A program made the position numbers and the translations under genes. The notes under the pieces are model-generated. The model ran no database searches, was not told the origin of the DNA, and worked only from the letters and a program-made list of their open reading frames with translations. From NCBI RefSeq assembly GCF_018881655.1, contig NZ_JACVPX010000005.1:1-64000 (forward strand): DNA of 64,000 nt. Reading direction: 5' to 3'. Below, one piece after another: positions 1-7,074 of this stretch. How positions within the stretch are numbered: the first letter of the stretch is position 1; every line of letters starts with the position of its first letter. The stretch is from Polynucleobacter sp. Tro8-14-1. Lineage in GTDB: Bacteria; Pseudomonadota; Gammaproteobacteria; Burkholderiales; Burkholderiaceae.

Positions 1-14
1 GTTTCAAACTCATT

Positions 15-647
15 ATGTCTACATTTAAAAATCTCATAAGTGAATCCGCTTTAATCTCACAAACGACTATCGCGCATTATGATCAACATGCTGTTACTTA
101 TTATGAGGGCACAAAAGATCATGATGTCAGTCAAAATATTGATGCCCTATTAAGCACAATCAAGACTGAGCCACCGTTTCATATTCTGGATTTTGGATGT
201 GGTCCGGGAAGAGATCTACAAACCTTTGCTAAGCTTGGTCATGTTGCTGTTGGGCTTGAAGGTAGCAAAGAAGCGGCTCAAATAGCTAAAACGAAAAGCG
301 GTTGCGAAATCCTAGTTCAGAATTTTTTTAACTTATCTTTGCCAGATAACACGTTTGACGGTATTTTTGCGAACGCTTCACTATTTCATATTCCCAATAA
401 GCTATTACCCAAAGTACTAAGTAATTTATGGGCATGCTTAAAACCCAACGGTATTCTTTTTAGCTCAAACCCTCGGGGTAATAACGAAGAAGTTTGGTAC
501 GGAGACCGATTTGGCTCATATCATGATTTAGAGAGCTGGAGATCTTTTATGACCGATGCAAAATTTACTGAAATTGAACATTACTATAGGCCAAGTGGAC
601 TACCAATTGAACAACAGCCATGGCTGGCAAGCGTTTGGAAAAAGTAG
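15..647 (+). CDS. class I SAM-dependent methyltransferase
   Basis: ORF with SAM-binding motif ILDFGCGPGRDL and methyltransferase-type fold pattern. Confidence 0.85.
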   Translation: MSTFKNLISESALISQTTIAHYDQHAVTYYEGTKDHDVSQNIDALLSTIKTEPPFHILDFGCGPGRDLQTFAKLGHVAVGLEGSKEAAQIAKTKSGCEILVQNFFNLSLPDNTFDGIFANASLFHIPNKLLPKVLSNLWACLKPNGILFSSNPRGNNEEVWYGDRFGSYHDLESWRSFMTDAKFTEIEHYYRPSGLPIEQQPWLASVWKK

Positions 648-689
648 TTCTTCAATCATTCTTAGTGGCCTTAGCTAAGAATATTTAAT

Positions 690-1109
690 CTAAGGCTTAA
701 GTTGGGCTCTTATTTCACCAGGTTTATTGGTGGCACTATGAACATTGAGATAAAGATTGCCGCTCTTCAAGCTTTGGAGCTGGGCATCCGTTAACTTGGC
801 ACCAGCGGGGGCAGTCCAAACATTATCTGAAGTCTTGGTAAATGGAACAATAACTGGGCCATTTTGGCCCATCGGCGCCTCATGAATATGTGCCATGGTT
901 GCCTCGATACCTGTCGTTGTGATGGTTCCCGACACCGCTCCGTCTGGAGCAACCATGATTGCGCCTACCCCAGAAGCTGAGGTCATTACTGGTGGCACCT
1001 CTTGAGAGCCAGTAAGAGTTACTTTCATTGACTGTGCAAAAGCACCTAATGAAGCGACGCCAACACACAATCCCAAAACAACTTTTGCTAAAACATGAGT
1101 TATCTTCAT
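690..1109 (-). CDS. CHRD domain-containing secreted protein
   Basis: Signal peptide (LGLCVGVASLGAFAQ) and CHRD-like motifs: VTLTGSQEVPPV, AHIHEAPMGQNGPVIV, NLYLNVHSATNKPGEIRAQL. Confidence 0.88.
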   Translation of the reverse strand: MKITHVLAKVVLGLCVGVASLGAFAQSMKVTLTGSQEVPPVMTSASGVGAIMVAPDGAVSGTITTTGIEATMAHIHEAPMGQNGPVIVPFTKTSDNVWTAPAGAKLTDAQLQSLKSGNLYLNVHSATNKPGEIRAQLKP

Positions 1110-1240
1110 TTGTATCTCCTATTGGTTTAGTCCTGGGTTTAGACTATCACAACTAGCTTAATGAGATATGTTGGCAGATTAAATTTTTGAGGAAAAGCCT
1201 TAAATTGGACCAATCTGATCTTTAATGACTAAGAGCATCA

Positions 1241-1849
1241 TTACATAACAAGGCCCTGAATGATTTCAGATAGCTCATCAAACGTTTGATATCCATTTAC
1301 AGGCATGAAACTACGAGGAGAAAAATTCTTTTCACCGATAAGCATTGCTGGAAGCCCTTGAAACCCGTAAGTCTTGAACTCTTGCTCATCGGCCATAACG
1401 TGTTTGGTCAATTCGCCGTTATCAACAGCTTGTTTTAGGCGTTCAATATCAATACCTTCTTGAGAAGCAATCTGCATTACCGCCGCTTCGCTACCAATAT
1501 CCATTCCTTGCAAAAAGAATGCGTCAAATAAGGCTCTAGCAAGTTTTAATGATTTCCCTTGAGAATTAGCAAAGTAAACACTCTCTTGCGCAAGCCATGT
1601 ATAGGTTAGAAATTTTGGCGTTAAAAGCTTAAGATTCTCTTGCATAACAATGGGCTCAGACTTAGCGGCCTCAAGATTATCCATGTAGGATTGTGAGGGA
1701 GATATATTGCCCTCAACTGGGGTTAATTCAAATGCTCTCCATACTATCTCTAGTCTGTCTTGATACTTTGTTTCGAGCTTTTCAAGAACGATAGTCTGAA
1801 AGTAACTATATGGACATTCAAAGTCAGCCCAGATCTGAATCTGAATCAT
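1241..1849 (-). CDS. DsbA family (FrnE-like) oxidoreductase
   Basis: IWADFECPYSYFQ N-terminus and GLPAMLIGEK thioredoxin-fold cis-Pro region. Confidence 0.82.
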   Translation of the reverse strand: MIQIQIWADFECPYSYFQTIVLEKLETKYQDRLEIVWRAFELTPVEGNISPSQSYMDNLEAAKSEPIVMQENLKLLTPKFLTYTWLAQESVYFANSQGKSLKLARALFDAFFLQGMDIGSEAAVMQIASQEGIDIERLKQAVDNGELTKHVMADEQEFKTYGFQGLPAMLIGEKNFSPRSFMPVNGYQTFDELSEIIQGLVM

Positions 1850-1891
1850 TACTTCTCCACCTCGTTTAATTAACTACCAACATCATATTCT

Positions 1892-2446
1892 TTAAATCTG
1901 CCTGGCTAATAAAACAGCTACTGCCGATCCACTCCTTACTAAAGCACACCAAAGCCTTAGAGTTAAGGGCCTAGGGCTCACAACTTTTGATCTTGCTTCA
2001 TTTTTATGATTTATTTCGTCGGCTTGGCAACGCATGAGGAGCTTAAGCAAATCATCATGACTACCATTTTTTTGCAGATATTCAATCTGTTGCTGGTAAT
2101 GTTGCTCTACAAATGTCTCAACAGCATCAATCGTTGCATAAACTGCTTTTCTTCCAAATAGCGCTGGTATTGCCCCAGTTAACCATCCCGCAATGCGCCA
2201 AGGAACAAGCAAACGACTTCGATGCTTGGCCTCGAAAATAGACTCTATTAACTGTAAATGCTCAGCCTCAGTGGCTCCATGATGCTTGGCAAAACTGATG
2301 AGCTTCTGATCTTTACGTAATTTTGCAATGACAATAATACCTTTGTAGATATAGATAGCACCCGTTTCGCCGGCATGATCTGAGCGTAACTCACGCTCTA
2401 AATAGACGGAATAAGAAGCATGACTACGCTCGATTACACCGCTCAT
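1892..2446 (-). CDS. Coq7/demethoxyubiquinone hydroxylase family diiron protein (second paralogue in window)
   Basis: Diiron ligand pattern: DHAGETGA, TEAEHLQ, VETFVEQHY, ADEINHKNEA. Confidence 0.8.
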   Translation of the reverse strand: MSGVIERSHASYSVYLERELRSDHAGETGAIYIYKGIIVIAKLRKDQKLISFAKHHGATEAEHLQLIESIFEAKHRSRLLVPWRIAGWLTGAIPALFGRKAVYATIDAVETFVEQHYQQQIEYLQKNGSHDDLLKLLMRCQADEINHKNEARSKVVSPRPLTLRLWCALVRSGSAVAVLLARQI

Positions 2447-2518
2447 CTGAGATAAGCCCGGATATAACTTATAACTTCATCATAAAACTGTCGCATCTTT
2501 TTCATCAATCTCATTTTA

Positions 2519-3082
2519 TTATTGAAGGTAGTTACTAAAATCAAATATAGAGTTGGGCCCGAGCTTTTCTGCTTTTTGTAATTCGGCTTTTGTAATCAGA
2601 ACGCTTTGAGAATCCCATTTACCCTTTTTGGAGATTTCTTGTAACTGATACTTTTGCGAGTCCCAGGCTGGAATGATCTCAATTTGAAAGGACCTTGTTC
2701 TCGCATCTTTCGAAGATGATGCTACTGCAATCTTAGATAGACAATCACGCATATAGGATTCAAAAGATTCTACGATCTCTTTAGCAAAGTCTGCGATAAC
2801 TACTTTTCTGGATCTAAAGTGATTGACTGCTAAAAACACATCTTTCATCGTCATACTTTGTGGGTCTTTAGCTAAGTAGTATCCGCCCCTTCGTCCTTTG
2901 GCAGCTCGTATTAAATAAGCAGACTTGAGCGCGGAGAGCACTATTTCCATACGACTTAAAGAAAGGTGCTGACGTTTAGCGATGTCAATTGCTCTAACCG
3001 GAACGCCAAATCGTGAATAGGCGGTGATATCAATCAAGGTATTGATAGTTTGTTCAAGCGACCTATTGATGTACTTCAACAT
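2519..3082 (-). CDS. Rrf2 family transcriptional regulator
   Basis: Rrf2-type winged helix: VPVRAIDIAKRQHLSLSRMEIVLSALKSAYLIRAAKGRRGGYYLAKDP. Confidence 0.85.
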   Translation of the reverse strand: MLKYINRSLEQTINTLIDITAYSRFGVPVRAIDIAKRQHLSLSRMEIVLSALKSAYLIRAAKGRRGGYYLAKDPQSMTMKDVFLAVNHFRSRKVVIADFAKEIVESFESYMRDCLSKIAVASSSKDARTRSFQIEIIPAWDSQKYQLQEISKKGKWDSQSVLITKAELQKAEKLGPNSIFDFSNYLQ

Positions 3083-3127
3083 GACACTTTCCTTTTATTA
3101 ACGACACGGTAGAAATGACTTAAAAAG

Positions 3128-3147
3128 AAGTCGCCCGAGGGCGACTT
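3128..3147 (-). terminator. Hairpin with U-run on minus strand (attenuator/terminator-like) upstream of Rrf2 gene
   Basis: Perfect 9-bp inverted repeat AAGTCGCCC-GA-GGGCGACTT; minus strand continues CTTTTTA. Confidence 0.55.
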
Positions 3148-3311
3148 AAGGACCTTAAATACGGGTCGGGAGACAATTTAATTCTGAACCTATTAGGGTT
3201 ATTACGTATAAAACTACTAATAGAGGGGTTTTTGCTGCCCTGCAATCTAGGCACTTAAAGCGCATACTAATTAAGTAGTAACCCTAGTATTTTTAACCAA
3301 AGGAGCTTTAA

Positions 3312-3413
3312 ATGAGACAGTTCAAACAGTTTCTGAGTAATTTGGTCATAGTTTTAGTCGAGGCTCGCAAGGCTTACTTGAGGCGCCATATGAATCATCT
3401 TTTAGGCTCATGA
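3312..3413 (+). CDS. 33-aa small ORF MRQFKQFLSNLVIVLVEARKAYLRRHMNHLLGS
   Basis: Not in ORF track; AAAGGAG Shine-Dalgarno 6 nt upstream of ATG; amphipathic/basic peptide. Confidence 0.45.
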   Translation: MRQFKQFLSNLVIVLVEARKAYLRRHMNHLLGS

Positions 3414-3435
3414 GTTACGTTTAACCAAAAATCAC

Positions 3436-3621
3436 ATGAAATTAACCGTTTTTCGTTACAAAGTCTGGGATCCCCAGGATGACAATGAAGCACAGATGCC
3501 TCCTTACTACGCTATCCGGGAATATATCGAAAACTTAGAAGGAGCTTCTGTGATCGAAGATGACTTTTTGGAGGTTGATGAGTCCGACCTTGATGTTTAT
3601 GGAAGAATTTCCACCATATAA
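3436..3621 (+). CDS. small conserved hypothetical protein (61 aa)
   Basis: Compact acidic ORF MKLTVFRYKVWDPQDDNEAQMPPYYAIREYIENL...; fits between neighbouring ORFs. Confidence 0.55.
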   Translation: MKLTVFRYKVWDPQDDNEAQMPPYYAIREYIENLEGASVIEDDFLEVDESDLDVYGRISTI

Positions 3622-3626
3622 ATTGC

Positions 3627-3971
3627 ATGAAAAGGAAACGCACAATGCCAATATTTCGAACCGCTTTATCGTTAGCTTTTTTGTTAGTAGTAGCCAACCC
3701 ATCTTTTGCTCAGGCAATTTCTAAGGATTATCAAAAAAATTGCATAAGTGAACAAGTGGCTGAGCATAAAGATCTTAAGGGTAAGACCCTTACTGAAGAA
3801 GACTTCACGGCTTACTGTGGATGTCAAGCTGAATTCGTCGCTAAAAATGCCTCTAATCGACAAGTGAATGAATTAATAATGAATCCAAAAATAAAACCTG
3901 AGTGGCTCAAGGCCATGGAGTTAAAGGGAATGAAGGCTTGCGTTATGGTTGACCCCAAGATGAATACGTAA
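3627..3971 (+). CDS. secreted hypothetical protein with conserved cysteines
   Basis: Signal peptide FRTALSLAFLLVVANPSFAQA followed by C...CGC...C pattern. Confidence 0.65.
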   Translation: MKRKRTMPIFRTALSLAFLLVVANPSFAQAISKDYQKNCISEQVAEHKDLKGKTLTEEDFTAYCGCQAEFVAKNASNRQVNELIMNPKIKPEWLKAMELKGMKACVMVDPKMNT

Positions 3972-4030
3972 TCCTCAATACTGACTTAGTAAGCGTCGCT
4001 TAAATCGATGCTTGACCAGCACAAAAAAAG

Positions 4031-4245
4031 CTTCGCGAGTTGTCCCATTAAAGTACGCCTCTTGATAGGATTACTGCTCTATCCTAAATAACCATAATTG
4101 AACCTACCCCAGAGGTGGAGCTAATTACTGCCAGAACTTCGAGAGAACTATCGAGGGTTCGCCTCATTGGCTGCGTTGAAACGGCTAATAAGGGTATACC
4201 AATACAAAACCATAATGCAGTCGTATTTAAAGCGTATCTTCTCAA
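4031..4245 (-). pseudogene. Degenerate CHRD-domain gene relic
   Basis: Minus-strand translation LAVSTQPMRRTLDSSLEVLAVISSTSGVGSIMV aligns ungapped to LGAFAQSMKVTLTGSQEVPPVMTSASGVGAIMV of the 690-1109 gene (17/33 identical by hand), then in-frame TAG and an apparent deletion. Confidence 0.75.
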
Positions 4246-4455
4246 TGATTGGCCACATCCTCAGTTCCATAAACATTTTTTACATTGTCATTCAAAGTCT
4301 TAAGGGGTGCGTTGAGATCGGAATGATTAGTATGATCATATCCAAATCTTGTTATCGATATTATCGATCATTAAATTCAATTTAATTCATTGGACCGATA
4401 TCTTAATATCCCCCAGAATCACTTCATCGCCATTAAAAAACTAAAGGAGCGAGAA

Positions 4456-4548
4456 ATGAAGAATCATCACCACTTATCTGAAGGCCTGTACTTTCTCAAT
4501 CACGAGTTTGAAAAGGATTTAGCTACCTTCTTTTGCACCAGAAAATAG
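4456..4548 (+). CDS. 30-aa small ORF MKNHHHLSEGLYFLNHEFEKDLATFFCTRK
   Basis: Not in ORF track; CTAAAGGAGCGAGAAATG has a strong SD. Confidence 0.4.
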   Translation: MKNHHHLSEGLYFLNHEFEKDLATFFCTRK

Positions 4549-4557
4549 GAGAAAGAT

Positions 4558-4671
4558 ATGTCAACTTTTATCCAATCAAAGAATCCAATGAAGTTATACG
4601 CAGGAGTTTGCATCAATGCTCTTGGAGCTGGATTAACTGTCTTTGATATCGCCAAGCACTTTATTCGTTAA
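4558..4671 (+). CDS. 37-aa small ORF MSTFIQSKNPMKLYAGVCINALGAGLTVFDIAKHFIR
   Basis: Not in ORF track; AGGAGAAAGATATG SD; single hydrophobic segment; just upstream of ohr. Confidence 0.45.
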   Translation: MSTFIQSKNPMKLYAGVCINALGAGLTVFDIAKHFIR

Positions 4672-4698
4672 AAATATTTAATTAGAGAGAAAAGTATC

Positions 4699-5124
4699 AT
4701 GAATACGCTGGATAAAATAATGTACACAGCCCACACCCACACTACTGGTGGCCGAGATGGCAAGGCAGTTAGCGATGATGGCCTGCTGAATGTAACTCTA
4801 TCAGCACCTAAAGCTATGGGTGGCGCTGGTACAGCCACTAATCCAGAGCAATTATTTGCAGCTGGTTACTCAGCTTGTTTTATGGGAGCGCTTAAGCACG
4901 TAGCAGGATTGAAAAAAGTAAAGGTGCCTGATGATGCTTCAATTGACGCCAGTGTTGATATCGGTCCAATCCCACAAGGATTTGGTATCGCTGTTAAGTT
5001 GGCCATAGCCTTACCAGGCTTAGAAAAAAAGGCTGCTAAAGACTTAGTCGATGCGGCTCATCAGGTTTGCCCCTATTCCAACGCTACTCGTGGCAATATT
5101 GCAGTTGATATTTCCGTCATATAA
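4699..5124 (+). CDS. ohr: organic hydroperoxide resistance protein (Ohr/OsmC family)
   Basis: Ohr signatures FAAGYSACFMGAL and HQVCPYSNATRGN (both catalytic Cys). Confidence 0.93.
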   Translation: MNTLDKIMYTAHTHTTGGRDGKAVSDDGLLNVTLSAPKAMGGAGTATNPEQLFAAGYSACFMGALKHVAGLKKVKVPDDASIDASVDIGPIPQGFGIAVKLAIALPGLEKKAAKDLVDAAHQVCPYSNATRGNIAVDISVI

Positions 5125-5151
5125 ATCATTATTTCCAATGAAGGGGAACTT

Positions 5152-5643
5152 ATGAGTAACAAATTAACTAAAACCATAATAGATATTGGCATTAGTGAAA
5201 AAGATCGCAAGGCCATTGCTAAAGGATTATCAGAGCTTTTGGCGGACAGCTACTCTCTCTATTTGATGACTCATAACTTTCATTGGAATGTGAAAGGTCC
5301 AATGTTTAACACCCTTCACACTATGTTTATGACTCAATACACTGAGCAATGGGCAGCGCTTGATTTAATAGCAGAACGAATCAGGGCGCTTGGGGAACCA
5401 GCACCGGGTACTTATAAGGAATTCTCAAAGCTTACCTCCATCAAAGAAGTGGATGGGGTACCTAAAGCAATGGATATGGTCAAGTATCTTGTGAAGGCTC
5501 AAGAGGCTACTGCGAAAACTGCTCGCAAACTTTTCCCTTTAGTAGAAAAAGCGAATGATCAACCTACAGCGGATCTACTAACTCAACGACAAGATATTCA
5601 CGAGAAAACTGCTTGGATGCTAAGAAGTTTATTGGAAGAGTAA
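5152..5643 (+). CDS. dps: Dps family DNA-binding ferritin-like protein
   Basis: [41 protein letters not shown] ferroxidase region. Confidence 0.93.
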   Translation: MSNKLTKTIIDIGISEKDRKAIAKGLSELLADSYSLYLMTHNFHWNVKGPMFNTLHTMFMTQYTEQWAALDLIAERIRALGEPAPGTYKEFSKLTSIKEVDGVPKAMDMVKYLVKAQEATAKTARKLFPLVEKANDQPTADLLTQRQDIHEKTAWMLRSLLEE

Positions 5644-5686
5644 CTCCATCGGCGTCGTTTAAAAAGATAGATTGATATTAGGCCTA

Positions 5687-5726
5687 AAAGAAAATAGCCC
5701 AATTCAATTGATGGGCTATTTTCTTT
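5687..5726. terminator. bidirectional Rho-independent terminator
   Basis: AAAGAAAATAGCCC-N12-GGGCTATTTTCTTT perfect inverted repeat between dps and the 5742-6871 minus-strand genes. Confidence 0.8.
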
Positions 5727-5741
5727 ACTCCCCGGGGAGAA

Positions 5742-5873
5742 TTACTCCGTCAATACAAAGTCTTCAATCATCTGCTCTACCGACCGCTTCTGGGCCGAAT
5801 TGAGACATTTAAGATTGCAACCTAGTGAGTTATCGGCGTCCAAATGAGCCTTAAAAGCAGCCACAGATCCCAT
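5742..5873 (-). CDS. 43-aa small ORF downstream of the HTH gene
   Basis: Not in ORF track; MGSVAAFKAHLDADNSLGCNLKCLNSAQKRSVEQMIEDFVLTE, between the HTH stop and the shared terminator. Confidence 0.4.
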   Translation of the reverse strand: MGSVAAFKAHLDADNSLGCNLKCLNSAQKRSVEQMIEDFVLTE

Positions 5874-5905
5874 CAGAGAAAAGTCATACTCTCGCCGCCC
5901 CTCAG

Positions 5906-6871
5906 TCAGGGCGCCTCAGTAAGTGCAGCATTTATCTCCTCTGGGCTAATATCCAGTTTTTTAAGAATCAAAGGTAGTACTGCATGGATCGCCCTCATTC
6001 CTTCCAGCAATTCGTTCATATAGATATCTGGATGGCTGCGCTGACTTTGAAATATCCACATATCCCGGTCACTAGTGTCATCCCTAATGTTCTCAGGATT
6101 CTCGGTTATTAGGTCATTCAATTCGGCTTCAAGCGGAAGGCCTAATTCATATGCCTTCGCCTTAACTTCACCAATTAAATTGCTGAAATCACTCATCGTG
6201 ATGAACTGAAACTTTCCAAATAAAGGCGCGATTTCTTTATTCACATTGGCCTTTGCTGTAGCAAGCTCAAGCTTACGATGCAAGATCTCTTGCTTGGCTT
6301 CCAGATTTTGAAAGTTTGGATGATTTAATCCCAGGTTGGATACATACATTCCAATGAAATGATCAATGCAGGCGTAATTATCAAAAATTGATCTGATTAA
6401 ATGAATGAGGGGCTGCTCTTCAAATGCATCTATCGTCGCATCAACCTTATCATTGCCCTCGCCATAGTGGTCATACATTTCCTCATATTCCCATTGCAAA
6501 ATGAACTCTTGCGGAAAAGGTTTTGGGATGTTGACCCCAATGAGGGCTAAGATTCTCATTAGCTCGGCACAAACCGCTTCATCCTCAATCCCATAATCTA
6601 GTTCGGCCTCATTGTTATACATTTGGTAAGTGATCAATTTGGCCCATTTTTTAGCGTCGTCCACCGATCCGCAAGAGATTACAAAATCGGGATCAAGGTC
6701 TCCAGCCTGGGTTATATCGCGCAGTTTCTTTTCCATAACTGCCGACATTGACTCCCCATTCTTCCACTTGCTGATCTGGACTTTTGAGACACCCATCTCT
6801 ATAGCTAATTCTGTTTGATTGCATTTCAATATCTCTAAGGCAATTTGCACCAGCGTTTTTCCGTTTGACAT
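5906..6871 (-). CDS. XRE-type helix-turn-helix regulator with large unknown C-terminal domain
   Basis: N-terminal HTH: TELAIEMGVSKVQISKWKNGESMSAVMEKKL; remaining ~250 aa unrecognised. Confidence 0.75.
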   Translation of the reverse strand: MSNGKTLVQIALEILKCNQTELAIEMGVSKVQISKWKNGESMSAVMEKKLRDITQAGDLDPDFVISCGSVDDAKKWAKLITYQMYNNEAELDYGIEDEAVCAELMRILALIGVNIPKPFPQEFILQWEYEEMYDHYGEGNDKVDATIDAFEEQPLIHLIRSIFDNYACIDHFIGMYVSNLGLNHPNFQNLEAKQEILHRKLELATAKANVNKEIAPLFGKFQFITMSDFSNLIGEVKAKAYELGLPLEAELNDLITENPENIRDDTSDRDMWIFQSQRSHPDIYMNELLEGMRAIHAVLPLILKKLDISPEEINAALTEAP

Positions 6872-6886
6872 ATGGACCTTTTAAAA

Positions 6887-6916
6887 GTTACTTAATTATT
6901 ATTAATGTTAAGTAAC
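6887..6916. promoter_or_regulatory. Inverted repeat, probable operator of HTH gene
   Basis: GTTACTTAA-N12-TTAAGTAAC, perfect 9-bp arms, begins 16 bp upstream of HTH ATG. Confidence 0.6.
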
Positions 6917-7019
6917 AATTTACACCTTTATTTGAAGTCATAAAAATTAGTTTTTGAATGCCTGCTATGTATAAGGTCCAAAGTTTTACGTAATTAGTGG
7001 GGCTATACAGGGGTTTTGA

Positions 7020-7074
7020 TTGACAACGCCTATATTTCCAAGTAATTTATTAAAATGCAAAATAACTTGGAAAT
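7020..7074 (+). promoter_or_regulatory. Near-consensus promoter plus inverted repeat over the start of the NTase gene
   Basis: TTGACA(7020-7025)-N17-TAATTT(7043-7048), ATG at 7055; ATTTCCAAGT(7034-7043)/ACTTGGAAAT(7065-7074) perfect 10-bp arms. Confidence 0.6.

Noticed and set aside
880-1068. ORF 880-1068 minus as a gene
   Set aside because: Alternate frame entirely inside the well-supported CHRD gene.
3512-3717. Minus ORFs 3512-3697 and 3535-3717
   Set aside because: Antisense to two more plausible plus-strand ORFs; no recognisable domain.
4354-4368. ATCGAT-ATT-ATCGAT repeat as an operator
   Set aside because: Short, AT-rich and isolated within a decayed region; not enough to support a regulatory claim.
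4115-4385. ORFs 4115-4303 and 4167-4385 as coding genes
   Set aside because: They overlap the minus-strand CHRD relic, have no protein-family signal and no convincing ribosome-binding site; best explained as chance frames over decayed DNA.
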